A stretch of DNA of 56,253 bases from Thermodesulfovibrionales bacterium. GTDB taxonomy: Bacteria; Nitrospirota; Thermodesulfovibrionia; Thermodesulfovibrionales; UBA9159. Below are positions 1 to 8,904 of the stretch, one piece after another. Each line of letters starts with the position of its first letter. The stretch's first letter is position 1. A program made the position numbers and the translations under genes. Below the pieces are notes generated by a model. That model worked only from the letters and a program-made list of their open reading frames with translations, was not told where the DNA came from and searched no databases. The stretch lies in NCBI GenBank assembly GCA_035686305.1, contig DASRZP010000018.1, positions 1 to 56,253 of the forward strand, read 5' to 3'.

Positions 1-97
1 GCAACTATACCCCCGAAAAAATATCCCTATATCCTGTAAGAAGACCGGAAGATTCTTATCGAAGCGCCATAATCGGCGCAGCGGCTTAGTTCTTCAC

Positions 98-131
98 GCG
101 TCATTCATCAACTCGCGCAGATGAATGACGC
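98..131. repeat. 12-bp perfect inverted repeat (hairpin)
   Basis: GCGTCATTCATC at 98-109 is the exact reverse complement of GATGAATGACGC at 120-131, with a 10-nt loop. It lies 130 bp beyond the stop of the minus-strand chimeric ORF that ends at 262, so it could serve as a transcription terminator for that strand. No clear T-run follows on either side. Otherwise 1-261 shows nothing I can call. Confidence 0.6.
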
Positions 132-261
132 TTACTCGTACAAGTTTGGCAATTTTCATGTTTGGATTACCCGATCATCTAATGTGTCCAGGGGAAACCT
201 TGCTCTTGTGACAAAAGGTCACAGTGCGGTTTTCAGGAAGAAAGGTTGCATCTGAACCCGG

Positions 262-1254
262 CTATGCTCTTACGCTTTCGGTGTCTCTTTCTATGAACCT
301 CATGCAGAGAAAACACAAGAGAGCCGCAATGAGGATGGCAAGAGGAGTTACCAGAAGGGCCCTTCTCAATCCCCAAAGATCGGAGAGCCATCCCAGAAGA
401 GTCGGCGAAACAGCGTCGCCCTGTTTGATCGCGAGTATGCCTACGCCCTTTTTGAACGACATCATTTTCCCGTCAAACGAACGCCCACCCTCCGGGAATA
501 TGCAAAGGATTCGTCTGTTTCTCAAGACATAGGAAGAGAGTCTCAGGGCGTTGCCAAGGAAAGTTCCCGGATCGATTGGGATTGCGTGTGCAAGCCGCCC
601 TAAAAGGGAAAGGCCCCATCCGGTGAAGTATGTCTGGAAGCCCTGGAAGAAGAATATCTTGAAGATCCCCCGGGGAATAGATGAGACAATAGCAAATCCG
701 TCAAGGTTGCTTACATGGTTGGGAGCGATAATAAACGGGGGCTCAGGGAGGTTCTCGACCCCATTGACGCGGAGACCGAAGAAAATCTTGAAGATAACTC
801 TTGCGATTGAAAGAAGTACCGCAACTACCGCCCGTTCAAGAGCTCCCTGCTTAAAACCGATCCGTCTCTTGTCCTTTTCGGTAATCTCTCCTGAGAAGAG
901 GTCCTCTGCCGGAGGTTTTTCGCCCTCCTCAATCCCTTTCGCCCTTAAATCTTTGATCTTCCGGACAAGTTCGTCCACACTCTGAACGTCGATTGCGAAT
1001 GCCTCGGGCAGCTTCATGGAAAAAGCCTTCTCCATCGACACGACGAGTTCTATCTTTTGCAGGGAGTCAAGGCCGAGGTCGAGTTCGAGATTATCGGACC
1101 CGCGAACGGGAACCGGCTCCTTCAGTAGTGGCATAACGCACGTCACGATTATCTTGCCGACATCGTCGCTCATTAAAATCTTATCTTCCTCTCTCTTTTC
1201 CGACGCCTGCCCTTCCTTTCGTTTCAAGAGATCTTTGATCATGTGCCGCTTCAA
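262..1254 (-). pseudogene. ACP + PlsC acyltransferase remnant fused to an MFS transporter tail
   Basis: This 330-codon ORF starts at TTG. Residues about 28-105 are an acyl carrier protein with the phosphopantetheine serine in LGLDSLQK. Residues about 135-278 are a PlsC-type glycerolipid acyltransferase with NHVSNLD (the HX4D catalytic motif) and FPEGGRSF. After FKKGVGILAIK the acyltransferase stops abruptly. The last 52 residues (GDAVSPTLLGWLSD..., then a hydrophobic helix) match the last transmembrane segments of a Spinster-like MFS transporter instead. The junction is near position 420. I infer a deletion that joined the 5' part of a PlsC gene to the 3' end of an MFS gene in frame. The upstream AMP-ligase is also broken, and the reading frame on its 5' side reads LGKLKRHMIK, so ligase, ACP and PlsC were probably one polypeptide originally. 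A functional product is unlikely because the C-terminal part of PlsC is lost. Confidence 0.75.
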
Positions 1255-1937
1255 TTTTCCGAGAGAGTTCTCGGCAGCGGATCATGGCTGATGGTAAAGC
1301 CCTTCAGTCTCATATAGGGAGGAAGCTTCGCCGAAACCTTATTTATGTCCCATCTTAGGGAATCATCTATATTGCCTATCCGTTCTTTTCGCGCATAATC
1401 GAAGTTCGGGACAATGAAGGCATGCAGAGATTCCACCGATCCTCTCTCTTCAACGCCGGTAACACATATCTCTTTGATGAGAGGGACCTTAAGATATTCC
1501 TTCTCCGTGTCCTCGGGGTAGACCTTCTTTCCCGAGCTTAAGACGATCACCTCCTTCACCCGCCCTGTAATAAAGAGATAGTTGTCTTTGTCCACGTATC
1601 CTCGATCGGATTGAAGGTCACGACCGGCGATGTCTCGGTAAGACCGTAACCCTCGAGGATCGTAAATCCGAGGGCCTCCAAATCCTCCATCACCAGGGGA
1701 TCGAGGCGCGCTCCGCCGCTTGCAAAAAACCTGAATCTCCCGCCGAACGCCCTGTGGGCTGACCCGAAAATCAGCTTTCCCACGTTTATGCCTATCGTCT
1801 TCCTCAGTCCGCCGCTTACTCTGAGAAGACCCAGAAGGAATTTGGACAGCACCGCGGGTACCTCTTGAAACTTTCTCAAGAAACCGTTTCTTATCAGCCC
1901 CCGCGAAACGGTCTTTTCTCAACACAGAACAGCGCAT
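1251..1937 (-). pseudogene. AMP-dependent acyl-CoA/acyl-ACP synthetase remnant, frameshifted
   Basis: Two overlapping minus-strand frames together give the C-terminal half of an ANL-superfamily ligase. One frame (about 1600-1879) reads SGGARLDP, then EGYGLTETSPVVTFNP, the signature adenylation motif. The other frame (1251-about 1597) reads GYVDKDNYLFITGR and SSGKKVYPED, the hinge and C-terminal lid. Between FNP and GYVDKD a functional enzyme would carry roughly 55 residues that are absent here, and the frame changes at the junction (about 1597). The first about 250 residues are also missing. A second frameshift at a CTCTCTC tract near 1262-1270 ends the ORF just before GKLKRHMIK, the usual C-terminal lysine motif, which is continued by the ACP-PlsC ORF. 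Several independent lesions make this a clear pseudogene. Confidence 0.85.
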
Positions 1938-2056
1938 AGCTCTTTCGAGGACTTCACCGACAACCCTCGTGGTTCAATTTCTCGCAAACTTCTCTGAGAT
2001 GGCTTGTTCACCTAAAGGACAGTGAACAAATACTGATATGGCACCTAATTACTAAG

Positions 2057-2194
2057 GGTCTCAGAATAGTCTGCACATTCTTGGCCGTCATTCCCGCGAA
2101 GGCGAGAATCCACTTTGAACAGAATGGATGCCCGACTAAGGCTCTCGGGCATGACCAATAATAGGGAGCACATCTGTAAATATTATTTTGAGAC
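2057..2194. repeat. MITE-like dispersed repeat, copy 1
   Basis: About 138 bp, nearly identical to 56121-56253 and sharing its right half with 52704-52771. The ends form imperfect terminal inverted repeats (GTCTCAGAATA at the left, complement of TATTTTGAGAC at the right; 11 of 14 positions match). Inside are two smaller palindromes, ATTCCCGC/GCGAGAAT and GCCCGA/TCTCGGGC. There is no ORF. It fills the gap between the broken ligase gene and the promoter of the RND operon. The rest of 1938-2309 holds the promoter below and otherwise nothing I recognise. Confidence 0.8.
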
Positions 2195-2219
2195 TGTTAA
2201 TAACTTAACAGGCTAAGAA

Positions 2220-2248
2220 TTGACATACTTTAAAGTTGCCGTTACTAT
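2220..2248 (+). promoter_or_regulatory. Sigma70-type promoter of the RND efflux operon
   Basis: TTGACA at 2220-2225, a 17-nt spacer, and TACTAT at 2243-2248. It lies 62 bp before the ATG at 2310, which has an AAGGAGGAG ribosome binding site. The -35 box is a perfect match and the -10 box matches four of six positions. The promoter sits only 25 bp beyond the MITE-like repeat. Confidence 0.6.
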
Positions 2249-2309
2249 TTGAACAGGAACTGGGCTGCTTGCAGAAACACCGCCGGAATCGATCAAGAAG
2301 GAGGAGAAC

Positions 2310-3449
2310 ATGACGAAAAGATTAAGAGCAACCTTCATCATCGCTTGCCACTCAATTTTAGCAATTTCACTGATGGCGTGTTCGGCTGATACTCACAAGC
2401 AAGCGAACAGTTATCCTGTTCCGGTTATAGTGGGCAAAGTCCAAAAAGTGCAGGAGCGCGAAACGGTATTCGTAAGCGGGACGGTCTCCACCCCAGACTC
2501 ACCGGCAGAAGTATCATTTCTCGTTTCAGGCAAAGTTATCTTCGTCGGGCCGCGAGAAGGTGACTATGTCAAAAGGGGGCAGAGACTTGCATCTATCGAT
2601 CCGATAGATTACCAGCTGGCGCTAACAACAGCCACGAAGCAAGCCGACATGGCCCGAATAGCGTTCGAACGCGCCGAAGATGAGCATCGACGGATGAAAA
2701 TGCTGTTCGACTCAAAGAGCCTGGCTCCGAACGATTATGAAAAATACAAGGCCACATATGAATCAGACAGACAACAGTACGAGCAGGCCATAGCTCAAGA
2801 AAAAATATCCCGGAAACGTCTTACCGATGCAGAGCTCCACTCGCCGGTAAATGGATTTATTTCAAAGCGGTCCATCGAACCTGGGGAAACGGCAAGCCCA
2901 GGCCGGCCGGTCTTTGAAATCGTCGAACTGGACACAGTGGAGGCGAACGTCGGCGTACCGGAAACGGATATACACCTTGTGAAAATAGGGCAAAAGGTGT
3001 TTATCACGATTCCTGCTTTTCCGAAACAAGCTTTCGAGGGCACCGTTCGCATCATCAATGTCTCAGCCGATCCGGGCACGAGGACCTATATGACCCGCAT
3101 CAGGGTGCCCAACCCTGGGCACGTGATAAGAATCGGGATGGTGGCGGAGGCGAAGATTGTAGGCGACCAGAAGATATCGATGATGACCCTACCGGGTGAA
3201 GCAATCGTCCGCGACGATCAGGGAGCGACGATGGTATTCATTTACTTTCCCAAGCAGCAGCGCGTCTATAGTAAGAGGGTGAAGATAGGCAGATTTCGCG
3301 GCACCGAAGTGGAGATTAAAGAAGGTCTCTCAGGAGACGAATCGATCGTTATTGCGGGTCAGGATCATCTCCTTGACGGGATGTCTGTTACGATAGCACC
3401 CCCCTCCTCAGAAAAGGCTTCTGACAAGCAAAGGGAATCGGCACAATGA
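2310..3449 (+). CDS. RND efflux periplasmic adaptor lipoprotein (MexA/AcrA, HlyD family)
   Basis: A 379-residue membrane-fusion protein that links an inner-membrane RND pump to the outer-membrane channel. The N-terminus is a lipoprotein signal with lipobox LMAC (C24), so the protein is probably anchored by lipid. The order is: barrel-sandwich (lipoyl-like) half around residues 50-95 (GKVIFVGPREGDYVKRGQRLA), an alpha-helical hairpin about 100-165, the second lipoyl half (LHSPVNGFISKRSIEPGE), then beta-barrel and membrane-proximal domains to the end. The ATG has a strong AAGGAGGAG site. The stop overlaps the start of the pump ORF by 4 nt, indicating translational coupling. Substrate cannot be told from sequence. 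Confidence 0.92.
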   Translation: MTKRLRATFIIACHSILAISLMACSADTHKQANSYPVPVIVGKVQKVQERETVFVSGTVSTPDSPAEVSFLVSGKVIFVGPREGDYVKRGQRLASIDPIDYQLALTTATKQADMARIAFERAEDEHRRMKMLFDSKSLAPNDYEKYKATYESDRQQYEQAIAQEKISRKRLTDAELHSPVNGFISKRSIEPGETASPGRPVFEIVELDTVEANVGVPETDIHLVKIGQKVFITIPAFPKQAFEGTVRIINVSADPGTRTYMTRIRVPNPGHVIRIGMVAEAKIVGDQKISMMTLPGEAIVRDDQGATMVFIYFPKQQRVYSKRVKIGRFRGTEVEIKEGLSGDESIVIAGQDHLLDGMSVTIAPPSSEKASDKQRESAQ

Positions 3450-6400
3450 ACCCCATCAAGAGTTCACTTCGGTATCCATCCGTTGTCCTTGTTCTTGCGG
3501 CCATGGCCGTCACTGCCGGGATTTACGCAATGATGAATATGCAGAGGACTGAAGATCCCACGGTCACCATCCGCACAGGCATTGTGATTGCTCAGTATCC
3601 TGGTGCTACCTCGGAGCAGGTCGAGAAGCAGGTTACAAAAACGCTTGAAAGACATATTTTCAAGTTTCCTGAAGTCAGGAAGGAGCTGACCTACTCCACG
3701 AGCCGGCCGGGTCTTGTCATTATCAATGTGGAACTGGAGGACTATGTCAAGAATTCGGATCTTTTCTGGGCAAAGCTCCGCCATGAAATGATTGAAACCG
3801 CAAAGACAGAACTGCCCTCCGGTGTCCGCGGGCCGATCGTGAACTCTGATTTCGGCGACACCGTCGCGCTGCTCGTCGCCATCCACGGGGAGCGGTACGG
3901 GTACAGGGAACTGCGCGATTATGTTGACACGATACAGGACCGGTTCCGGACCGTGCGTATCGTGGGCAAGATGATGCGTTACGGCGAGCAGACCGAGGAG
4001 GTGTGGGTCACAGGAAGCCTCGCCCGCCTTGCCCAGTACTTTGTGAATCCGGAGCGCATCATCCAGGCACTGGAGCAGAGGAACATGATCACGGATACGG
4101 GAAAGGCCGAGACCAGCCGTTCAAAGATCCCGATGAAGACAACGGGACCGTTCACCACGGAAGACCAGATCGCAAATGTTCTGGTCGATGTCTCAAAGAC
4201 GGGCGAGCCTGTCTATATCAAGGACTTCGCAAGGGTCGAGCGGCGCTACCAAGACCCGGTCTTCCTTGCCCGCTACGATGGAAAGCCGAGTGTGTTGCTG
4301 TCGGTCGAAATGCAGAAGGGCAAAAATGTCACCGAGTTGGGTGATCGCCTTGACGAAGTCATGACCCAGCTTCGTTCTCTGCTGCCTCCCGATTTGAAAG
4401 TCGATCTTATCGCGGATCAGCCGCATATGGTGAGGGAGCGCATTACCCACCTCGGCCGTGAATTCATGCTTGCCATTGGCTCGGTCATCCTCGTCACCAT
4501 CATCCTTCTGCCGTTTCATGTCGCCCTTATTGCGGCAGTGGCCATCCCGGTCACACTCACTACAACGATAGGGATCATGAACGCCGTCGGTATTCCCTTA
4601 CACCAGGTATCGATTGCATCGCTGATCGTCGTCCTCGGTATCGTGGTCGACGACGCCATCGTAATCGCAGACAACTACGTCGAGCTCCTCGATCATAAGA
4701 TGACAATCGCGGATGCAGCGTGGCGCTCTGCGACGGAAGTTTTCGTCCCCGTTCTCACTGCGACGGTGACCATCATCTGTTCGTTTTTGCCCCTGCTCAT
4801 CCTCACCGGCACAGCCGGTGAGTTCATCATTGCCCTCCCGCTCACCGTGACCATCGCTCTTAGCGTCTCCTTTATCGTAGCCTGCATGCTCACGCCTTTC
4901 CTCTGCAGGTCTTTTATAAAAAAGGGACTCCATGACGACGGAGGCCCGGCCAAGAAGAAATCTTTCAATCTCCTTGACAGTCTCCAGAACGTCTACGGAA
5001 AGGCGATCGTCTTATTTATGAGAAGAAAAGAGCTGGCCATGGCCGTCGGACTCGGAGCCATCTGTGCCGGCGCTTTGCTTTTCAAAATGGTGCCGCAGCA
5101 ATTCTTCCCTTCTGCCGAACGCAACCAGTTTGTGATTGATCTCTGGATGCGTCAGGGTACGCGCATCGAGGCAACGGATGCCGCCATGGGCCGGATCGAA
5201 AAGTATCTGGCCACTCGTCCTGAAGTGGTCCATTACGCGACCTCTGTCGGACAGAGCTTCCCGAGGTTCTACTACAATGTCAACCCCCAACAGCCCGATG
5301 GCGCATACGGCCAGTTCATTGTCAATACCAAATCGGCAAAAGGGACGCCTGGCTTGGTGGCAGACCTGCGAGTGAAGTTAGCCGCTGTCGTTCCCGAAGC
5401 CATGGTTATCGTGAAGGAATTGAAGCAGGGGTCGGTAGAGGAGGCCCCCATAGAGATCCGGATTTCAGGCGACGACATTGCCACGCTGAAACAGATTGGA
5501 ACGGAGGTTGAGAAAATCGTGCGGGCAGTGCCTTTTTCCAGGTATGTCCATCGTGACTACTTTAACGACTCCCCCATGGTTGATGTGGATCTGGAAAAGG
5601 AACTGGCCAATCGTCTCGGCCTGACCCATGCCGGGGTCTCTCAGGTCCTGTCAGGCGGGTTTGACGGCAAGCCGGTCTCGACCTTCTGGGAGGGAGACCG
5701 AGGGGTGACCATCCTCCTTCGCCTCAACAAGGACGAGCGCTCTTCCTTTGACGATGTCCGTGATTCGTACATGGAATCCCAGCTCACCCGTGCGAGGGTG
5801 CCATTGCGGGCGATTGCCAATGTTAAGCCTGAATGGCAGACCAGCCGCATCGTGCGCCGGAACGGCGTCAGGACATTGACGCTGCGCAGTTTCGTCAAAA
5901 AGGGGTTTTACGGCTCTGCTCTGTTTGACGCCGTTGCCCCGAAGATCGCTGCGCTCAAGCTGCCTCCAGGGTACCGCATCTACTATGGAGGAGAAAAATT
6001 CAATACGGATGACAACATGCCTCAGCTGCTCGCCGCCCTGGGGATCAGCCTGGTCGCTATTTTCCTCGTGCTTCTCATCCAATTCCGGAATGTGTCGGAG
6101 CCACTCGTCGTCATGTCATCGATACCGTTATCGCTTCTTGGTGCGGCGGTCGGATTGCTTGTGACTCGTAACCCCTTTGGTTTCATGGCATTTATAGGCC
6201 TCATGAGCGTGTGCGGTATCGTGGTGCGAAACGCAATCATCCTCGTCGATTATATTAAGGAGAAGATGGCCGAGGGGCACTCCCTCGAGCAAGCAGCGAC
6301 AGAGGCCGGGCAACGTCGTCTGCGGCCCATCTTTCTCACGACGATGGCCGCAGCGGTGGGGGTGACTCCAATGATTCTTTCCCGTTCTGCGCTTTGGAGT

Positions 6401-7858
6401 CCCCTTGCCTCCGTAATGGCCGTGGGACTTATTTTCTCCATGTTCTTCACGCTTCTCGTCGTACCGGTGCTCTACGTGGTCGTCAGATCGCGTATCAAGA
6501 AGGCTCCCGCGGCCGCCGTCGTGGTAATCTTCGCATATGCACTTTTCGGATTGGGCGGAGGGGCGTCGGCAGAAGACTCCAGGCAGCCTCTTACACTCCC
6601 CGAAGCAGTCGAAATAGCCCTGAAGCAGAATAAAGTTATAAAGATCGGCCGGGCGAAGGTGGAAGAGGGCGACCAGAAGATCTTCACCGCTCGTTCCCAG
6701 TATTTCCCCCAACTTTCCAACAGCTCGAAACTGGTCACCCTGTCGAACAGTGACCTGGTAAAGATACCGGCCGGCAGTCTGGGAAATGTAACCGGCACCG
6801 GCCCGTTCCCAAGCCAGGATGTTTCAATTAATCAAGGTTCCAACACTTTTTTCCTCAGCGAGACCACCCTCGGTCAGCCGACCACGCAGCTTTTAAAAAT
6901 CCATGAAGCCAATGAGATTGCCCGGGCAGAACGCGGCATTTCGCATGCTGAACTGAAGAAATCCGAAGATGAGATTGTTCTTGCCGTACACCAGTTGTAT
7001 TACGGATTGCTGGTAGCGTACAAGCAAAGAGAGACCGCCGAGGCCATGCTTATTGCAGCCGAGGAGAACCTCAAGGAGAATGAGGATGCTGTCAGGGCCG
7101 GCAATCTTCTCGATGTGGCGGTAACGGCAGGCAGGGCGAACCTGCTCCAGTCCAGACAAGAGCTTCTCACTGCGGAGAACAGGATTGCCGACCTGTCCTC
7201 GGAACTGAATGATCTGCTGGGCCTTCCAAGCGCCTCTCCCCTGGCAGTGGCCGAGGCCGGCCTCCCGGAGCTGTCGGTGCCGCCCAGGGAATGGTCTTAC
7301 GAGGAGGCACTGTCCAGAAACCCGGAACTGCGTGGCGCACGCGAAACCGTAGAAAAGTCGCGCCACGCGGTGAACGCCGCCCATTACGAATACATCCCCG
7401 ACATAACGCTGTTCGCCCGCCACCTCTACCAGGATGGTGCGTCGTTTCTGAAACATAATGTCGGGCTTTTTGGCGCAGAAATGACCTGGAACATTTTCGA
7501 CTGGGGCAAACGAAAAGGTGAAATCGGCCAGAGGAGCGCTCAACTCTTACAGGCAGAAGAAAACCTCGCAAGAATAGACAACCGCATCAAGGTGGAACTC
7601 GACAAGGGATATCGAAAGCTTGAACGGACCAAAACGATGCTGGACGTTACCCATGAGACCCTTCTCTTGTGGAAGGAGAATGAACGCCTCAGCGGAGACC
7701 GGCTCAAGGCGGGGACTGTGACGACAGCCAGGCATGCGGAAACTGTTGCGGCGCTAAAGAAGGCGGAAATGGAGGCGCTTCAGGCCTCCCTTGAACATCG
7801 CCTCGCGCAAACCGAGCTTAACAAAACAATTGGGCTGCTTACGCCATCCCCAGATTAG
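3446..7858 (+). CDS. RND efflux pump fused to a TolC-family outer-membrane factor
   Basis: A single 1470-codon ORF. Residues 1-about 1018 are a complete AcrB-type RND permease: an N-terminal membrane helix, two large periplasmic loops, and the TM4 proton-relay aspartates in GIVVDDAIVIADN. It ends in the usual TM12 (FFTLLVVPVLYVVV). Residues 1018-1042 then look like a signal peptide: KK, a hydrophobic run (AAAVVVIFAYALFG), and ASA before EDS. Residues 1043-1470 are a full TolC/OMF protein starting LTLPEAVEIALKQN, with the two helical-hairpin repeats. Normally pump and OMF are separate genes. The RND C-terminus is cytoplasmic, so the internal signal could be exported and cut after A1042, freeing the OMF; this is inference. 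No convincing Shine-Dalgarno site precedes an internal start. A sequencing frameshift that removed a stop cannot be excluded. Confidence 0.9.
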   Translation: MNPIKSSLRYPSVVLVLAAMAVTAGIYAMMNMQRTEDPTVTIRTGIVIAQYPGATSEQVEKQVTKTLERHIFKFPEVRKELTYSTSRPGLVIINVELEDYVKNSDLFWAKLRHEMIETAKTELPSGVRGPIVNSDFGDTVALLVAIHGERYGYRELRDYVDTIQDRFRTVRIVGKMMRYGEQTEEVWVTGSLARLAQYFVNPERIIQALEQRNMITDTGKAETSRSKIPMKTTGPFTTEDQIANVLVDVSKTGEPVYIKDFARVERRYQDPVFLARYDGKPSVLLSVEMQKGKNVTELGDRLDEVMTQLRSLLPPDLKVDLIADQPHMVRERITHLGREFMLAIGSVILVTIILLPFHVALIAAVAIPVTLTTTIGIMNAVGIPLHQVSIASLIVVLGIVVDDAIVIADNYVELLDHKMTIADAAWRSATEVFVPVLTATVTIICSFLPLLILTGTAGEFIIALPLTVTIALSVSFIVACMLTPFLCRSFIKKGLHDDGGPAKKKSFNLLDSLQNVYGKAIVLFMRRKELAMAVGLGAICAGALLFKMVPQQFFPSAERNQFVIDLWMRQGTRIEATDAAMGRIEKYLATRPEVVHYATSVGQSFPRFYYNVNPQQPDGAYGQFIVNTKSAKGTPGLVADLRVKLAAVVPEAMVIVKELKQGSVEEAPIEIRISGDDIATLKQIGTEVEKIVRAVPFSRYVHRDYFNDSPMVDVDLEKELANRLGLTHAGVSQVLSGGFDGKPVSTFWEGDRGVTILLRLNKDERSSFDDVRDSYMESQLTRARVPLRAIANVKPEWQTSRIVRRNGVRTLTLRSFVKKGFYGSALFDAVAPKIAALKLPPGYRIYYGGEKFNTDDNMPQLLAALGISLVAIFLVLLIQFRNVSEPLVVMSSIPLSLLGAAVGLLVTRNPFGFMAFIGLMSVCGIVVRNAIILVDYIKEKMAEGHSLEQAATEAGQRRLRPIFLTTMAAAVGVTPMILSRSALWSPLASVMAVGLIFSMFFTLLVVPVLYVVVRSRIKKAPAAAVVVIFAYALFGLGGGASAEDSRQPLTLPEAVEIALKQNKVIKIGRAKVEEGDQKIFTARSQYFPQLSNSSKLVTLSNSDLVKIPAGSLGNVTGTGPFPSQDVSINQGSNTFFLSETTLGQPTTQLLKIHEANEIARAERGISHAELKKSEDEIVLAVHQLYYGLLVAYKQRETAEAMLIAAEENLKENEDAVRAGNLLDVAVTAGRANLLQSRQELLTAENRIADLSSELNDLLGLPSASPLAVAEAGLPELSVPPREWSYEEALSRNPELRGARETVEKSRHAVNAAHYEYIPDITLFARHLYQDGASFLKHNVGLFGAEMTWNIFDWGKRKGEIGQRSAQLLQAEENLARIDNRIKVELDKGYRKLERTKTMLDVTHETLLLWKENERLSGDRLKAGTVTTARHAETVAALKKAEMEALQASLEHRLAQTELNKTIGLLTPSPD

Positions 7859-7911
7859 GAGAACAAGAGGACAAGGTTAGATCATAACGAATGGGGCGGA
7901 GGATGAGAACC

Positions 7912-8088
7912 ATGAAGATGAAAAACTCATTGCTGTCGTTGCTACTATTTCTTTTTGTAGCCGTAGTCGTAGGAGCTGTCATGCTGGCTATGCGCGGATC
8001 CTTGCCGCCAATCGCCTTGCCGGTTTTAGTAATTGCAGGTATAGTGACCTTGCTCTTGATATTCAGCGTCGGACAGTCGCGCGACTAA
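7912..8088 (+). CDS. Small two-helix membrane protein
   Basis: A 58-residue protein with two predicted transmembrane helices (LLSLLLFLFVAVVVGAVML and ALPVLVIAGIVTLLLIF) separated by a short SLPP turn. I chose ATG 7912 because GGAGG at 7898-7902 lies 9 nt upstream; the ATG at 7903 would sit on top of that site, and 7918 is the other option. It follows the RND-OMF ORF by about 50 bp on the same strand and may be co-transcribed. No family recognised; small membrane partners of RND pumps (AcrZ-like) are known, but similarity here is only in size. Confidence 0.6.
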   Translation: MKMKNSLLSLLLFLFVAVVVGAVMLAMRGSLPPIALPVLVIAGIVTLLLIFSVGQSRD

Positions 8089-8172
8089 AAAGTTCCTTTT
8101 CACATAGGACTCCTGATGAGAGGGACAGGACTCGTGACCAGGACATAAATTTGAGATTCAGGAGGTAGATTT

Positions 8173-8265
8173 ATGGAAGATATCAACCGAATTCCCACCA
8201 CGGGGCTGCTCGATCCTGGAAAAATACTCGCCGTTCGGTGTTCCCCAAAAGAAGACCCACTATAG
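8173..8265 (+). CDS. Possible 30-residue leader-like ORF
   Basis: ATG 8173 follows a good AGGAGGT site (8159-8165) at a normal distance and opens a 30-codon frame (MEDINRIPTTGLLDPGKILA...) ending in TAG at 8263-8265. It has no recognisable domain. It could be a genuine small protein or the 5' stub of a lost gene. Only the ribosome binding site supports it. Confidence 0.25.
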   Translation: MEDINRIPTTGLLDPGKILAVRCSPKEDPL

Positions 8266-8275
8266 GCCTCGCTCA

Positions 8276-8671
8276 CTAACCTCTTCTCAAGAACCCAGTG
8301 AGGGAAATGATCCTCACGTGCCGATACTTCCTCAACATAAGCATGGCCTTGTCGCCGGTTACAATTGCTTCGGCGTTGCCCGCAACCGCACATTCGAGAA
8401 TACGGTTATCAGAATCACCGTCGAAAACCTTCAGCCATTCAGAAGGACGCACGATCTCCCCAATGCCCACAAGGTTGACGGCCACACGGCTTAATGCCTC
8501 TGCGTCTTTGCTGAATTTTTTGGCCAGCACAGTGAGGACTTCATCGATGATCTCTCGAGAGATAATAAGGGTATCTTTGCCGTCAATGACCCTCAGCACC
8601 GCAGCGTCCCCCTTGCCGCCGGGTAGGGTCAATGCGGAGATGAAAATATTACTATCAAAGACAACCCTCAT
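8276..8671 (-). CDS. PIN-domain toxin (VapC-like ribonuclease)
   Basis: 131 residues of PIN fold. Conserved acidic residues are visible: D6 in VFDSN, E in EIIDEV, and the pair in DGDSDNRILECA and IVTGDKAML. Proteins of this family are Mg-dependent ribonucleases acting as the toxin of type II toxin-antitoxin pairs. The start ATG overlaps the stop of the upstream antitoxin by 4 nt (ATGA), the standard antitoxin-first arrangement. The sequence most resembles the COG1569 subgroup rather than classical VapC. Confidence 0.85.
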   Translation of the reverse strand: MRVVFDSNIFISALTLPGGKGDAAVLRVIDGKDTLIISREIIDEVLTVLAKKFSKDAEALSRVAVNLVGIGEIVRPSEWLKVFDGDSDNRILECAVAGNAEAIVTGDKAMLMLRKYRHVRIISLTGFLRRG

Positions 8672-8904
8672 TTCCTGAGATATCTTTCGAGGTCCTTCTC
8701 TGTCAGTACCCCCTTGTCTTTCGCCTTCTTGGACCAGTATCCCTGCATATCCCGGAATTCACCTTTCAGTCTCTTTTGCCTAGCTACCCTAAGGGCATCC
8801 TGGATGACCGCGCTTAGCGTCTTCCCCTCTTCCCTTGCAAGTGTCTCGGCATCGGCAGCGAGATCCGGTGGCAGTGATATTGTTTTCTTGACTGCTGTCG
8901 CCAT
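8668..8904 (-). CDS. Ribbon-helix-helix antitoxin
   Basis: 78 residues, with an N-terminal RHH motif (KKTISLPPDLAADAETLAREEGKT...) typical of CopG/ParD-like DNA-binding antitoxins, and a charged C-terminal tail that would bind the PIN toxin. Start at ATG 8904, preceded by AAGGAG at 8 nt; a longer frame to 8943 lacks such a site. Antitoxins of this kind usually bind their own promoter, so autoregulation is likely. Confidence 0.85.
   Translation of the reverse strand: MATAVKKTISLPPDLAADAETLAREEGKTLSAVIQDALRVARQKRLKGEFRDMQGYWSKKAKDKGVLTEKDLERYLRK

Noticed and set aside
4003-7735. Many open frames on both strands inside the RND-OMF gene
   Set aside because: They are shadows of a well-supported long gene in GC-rich sequence, without motifs or ribosome sites.
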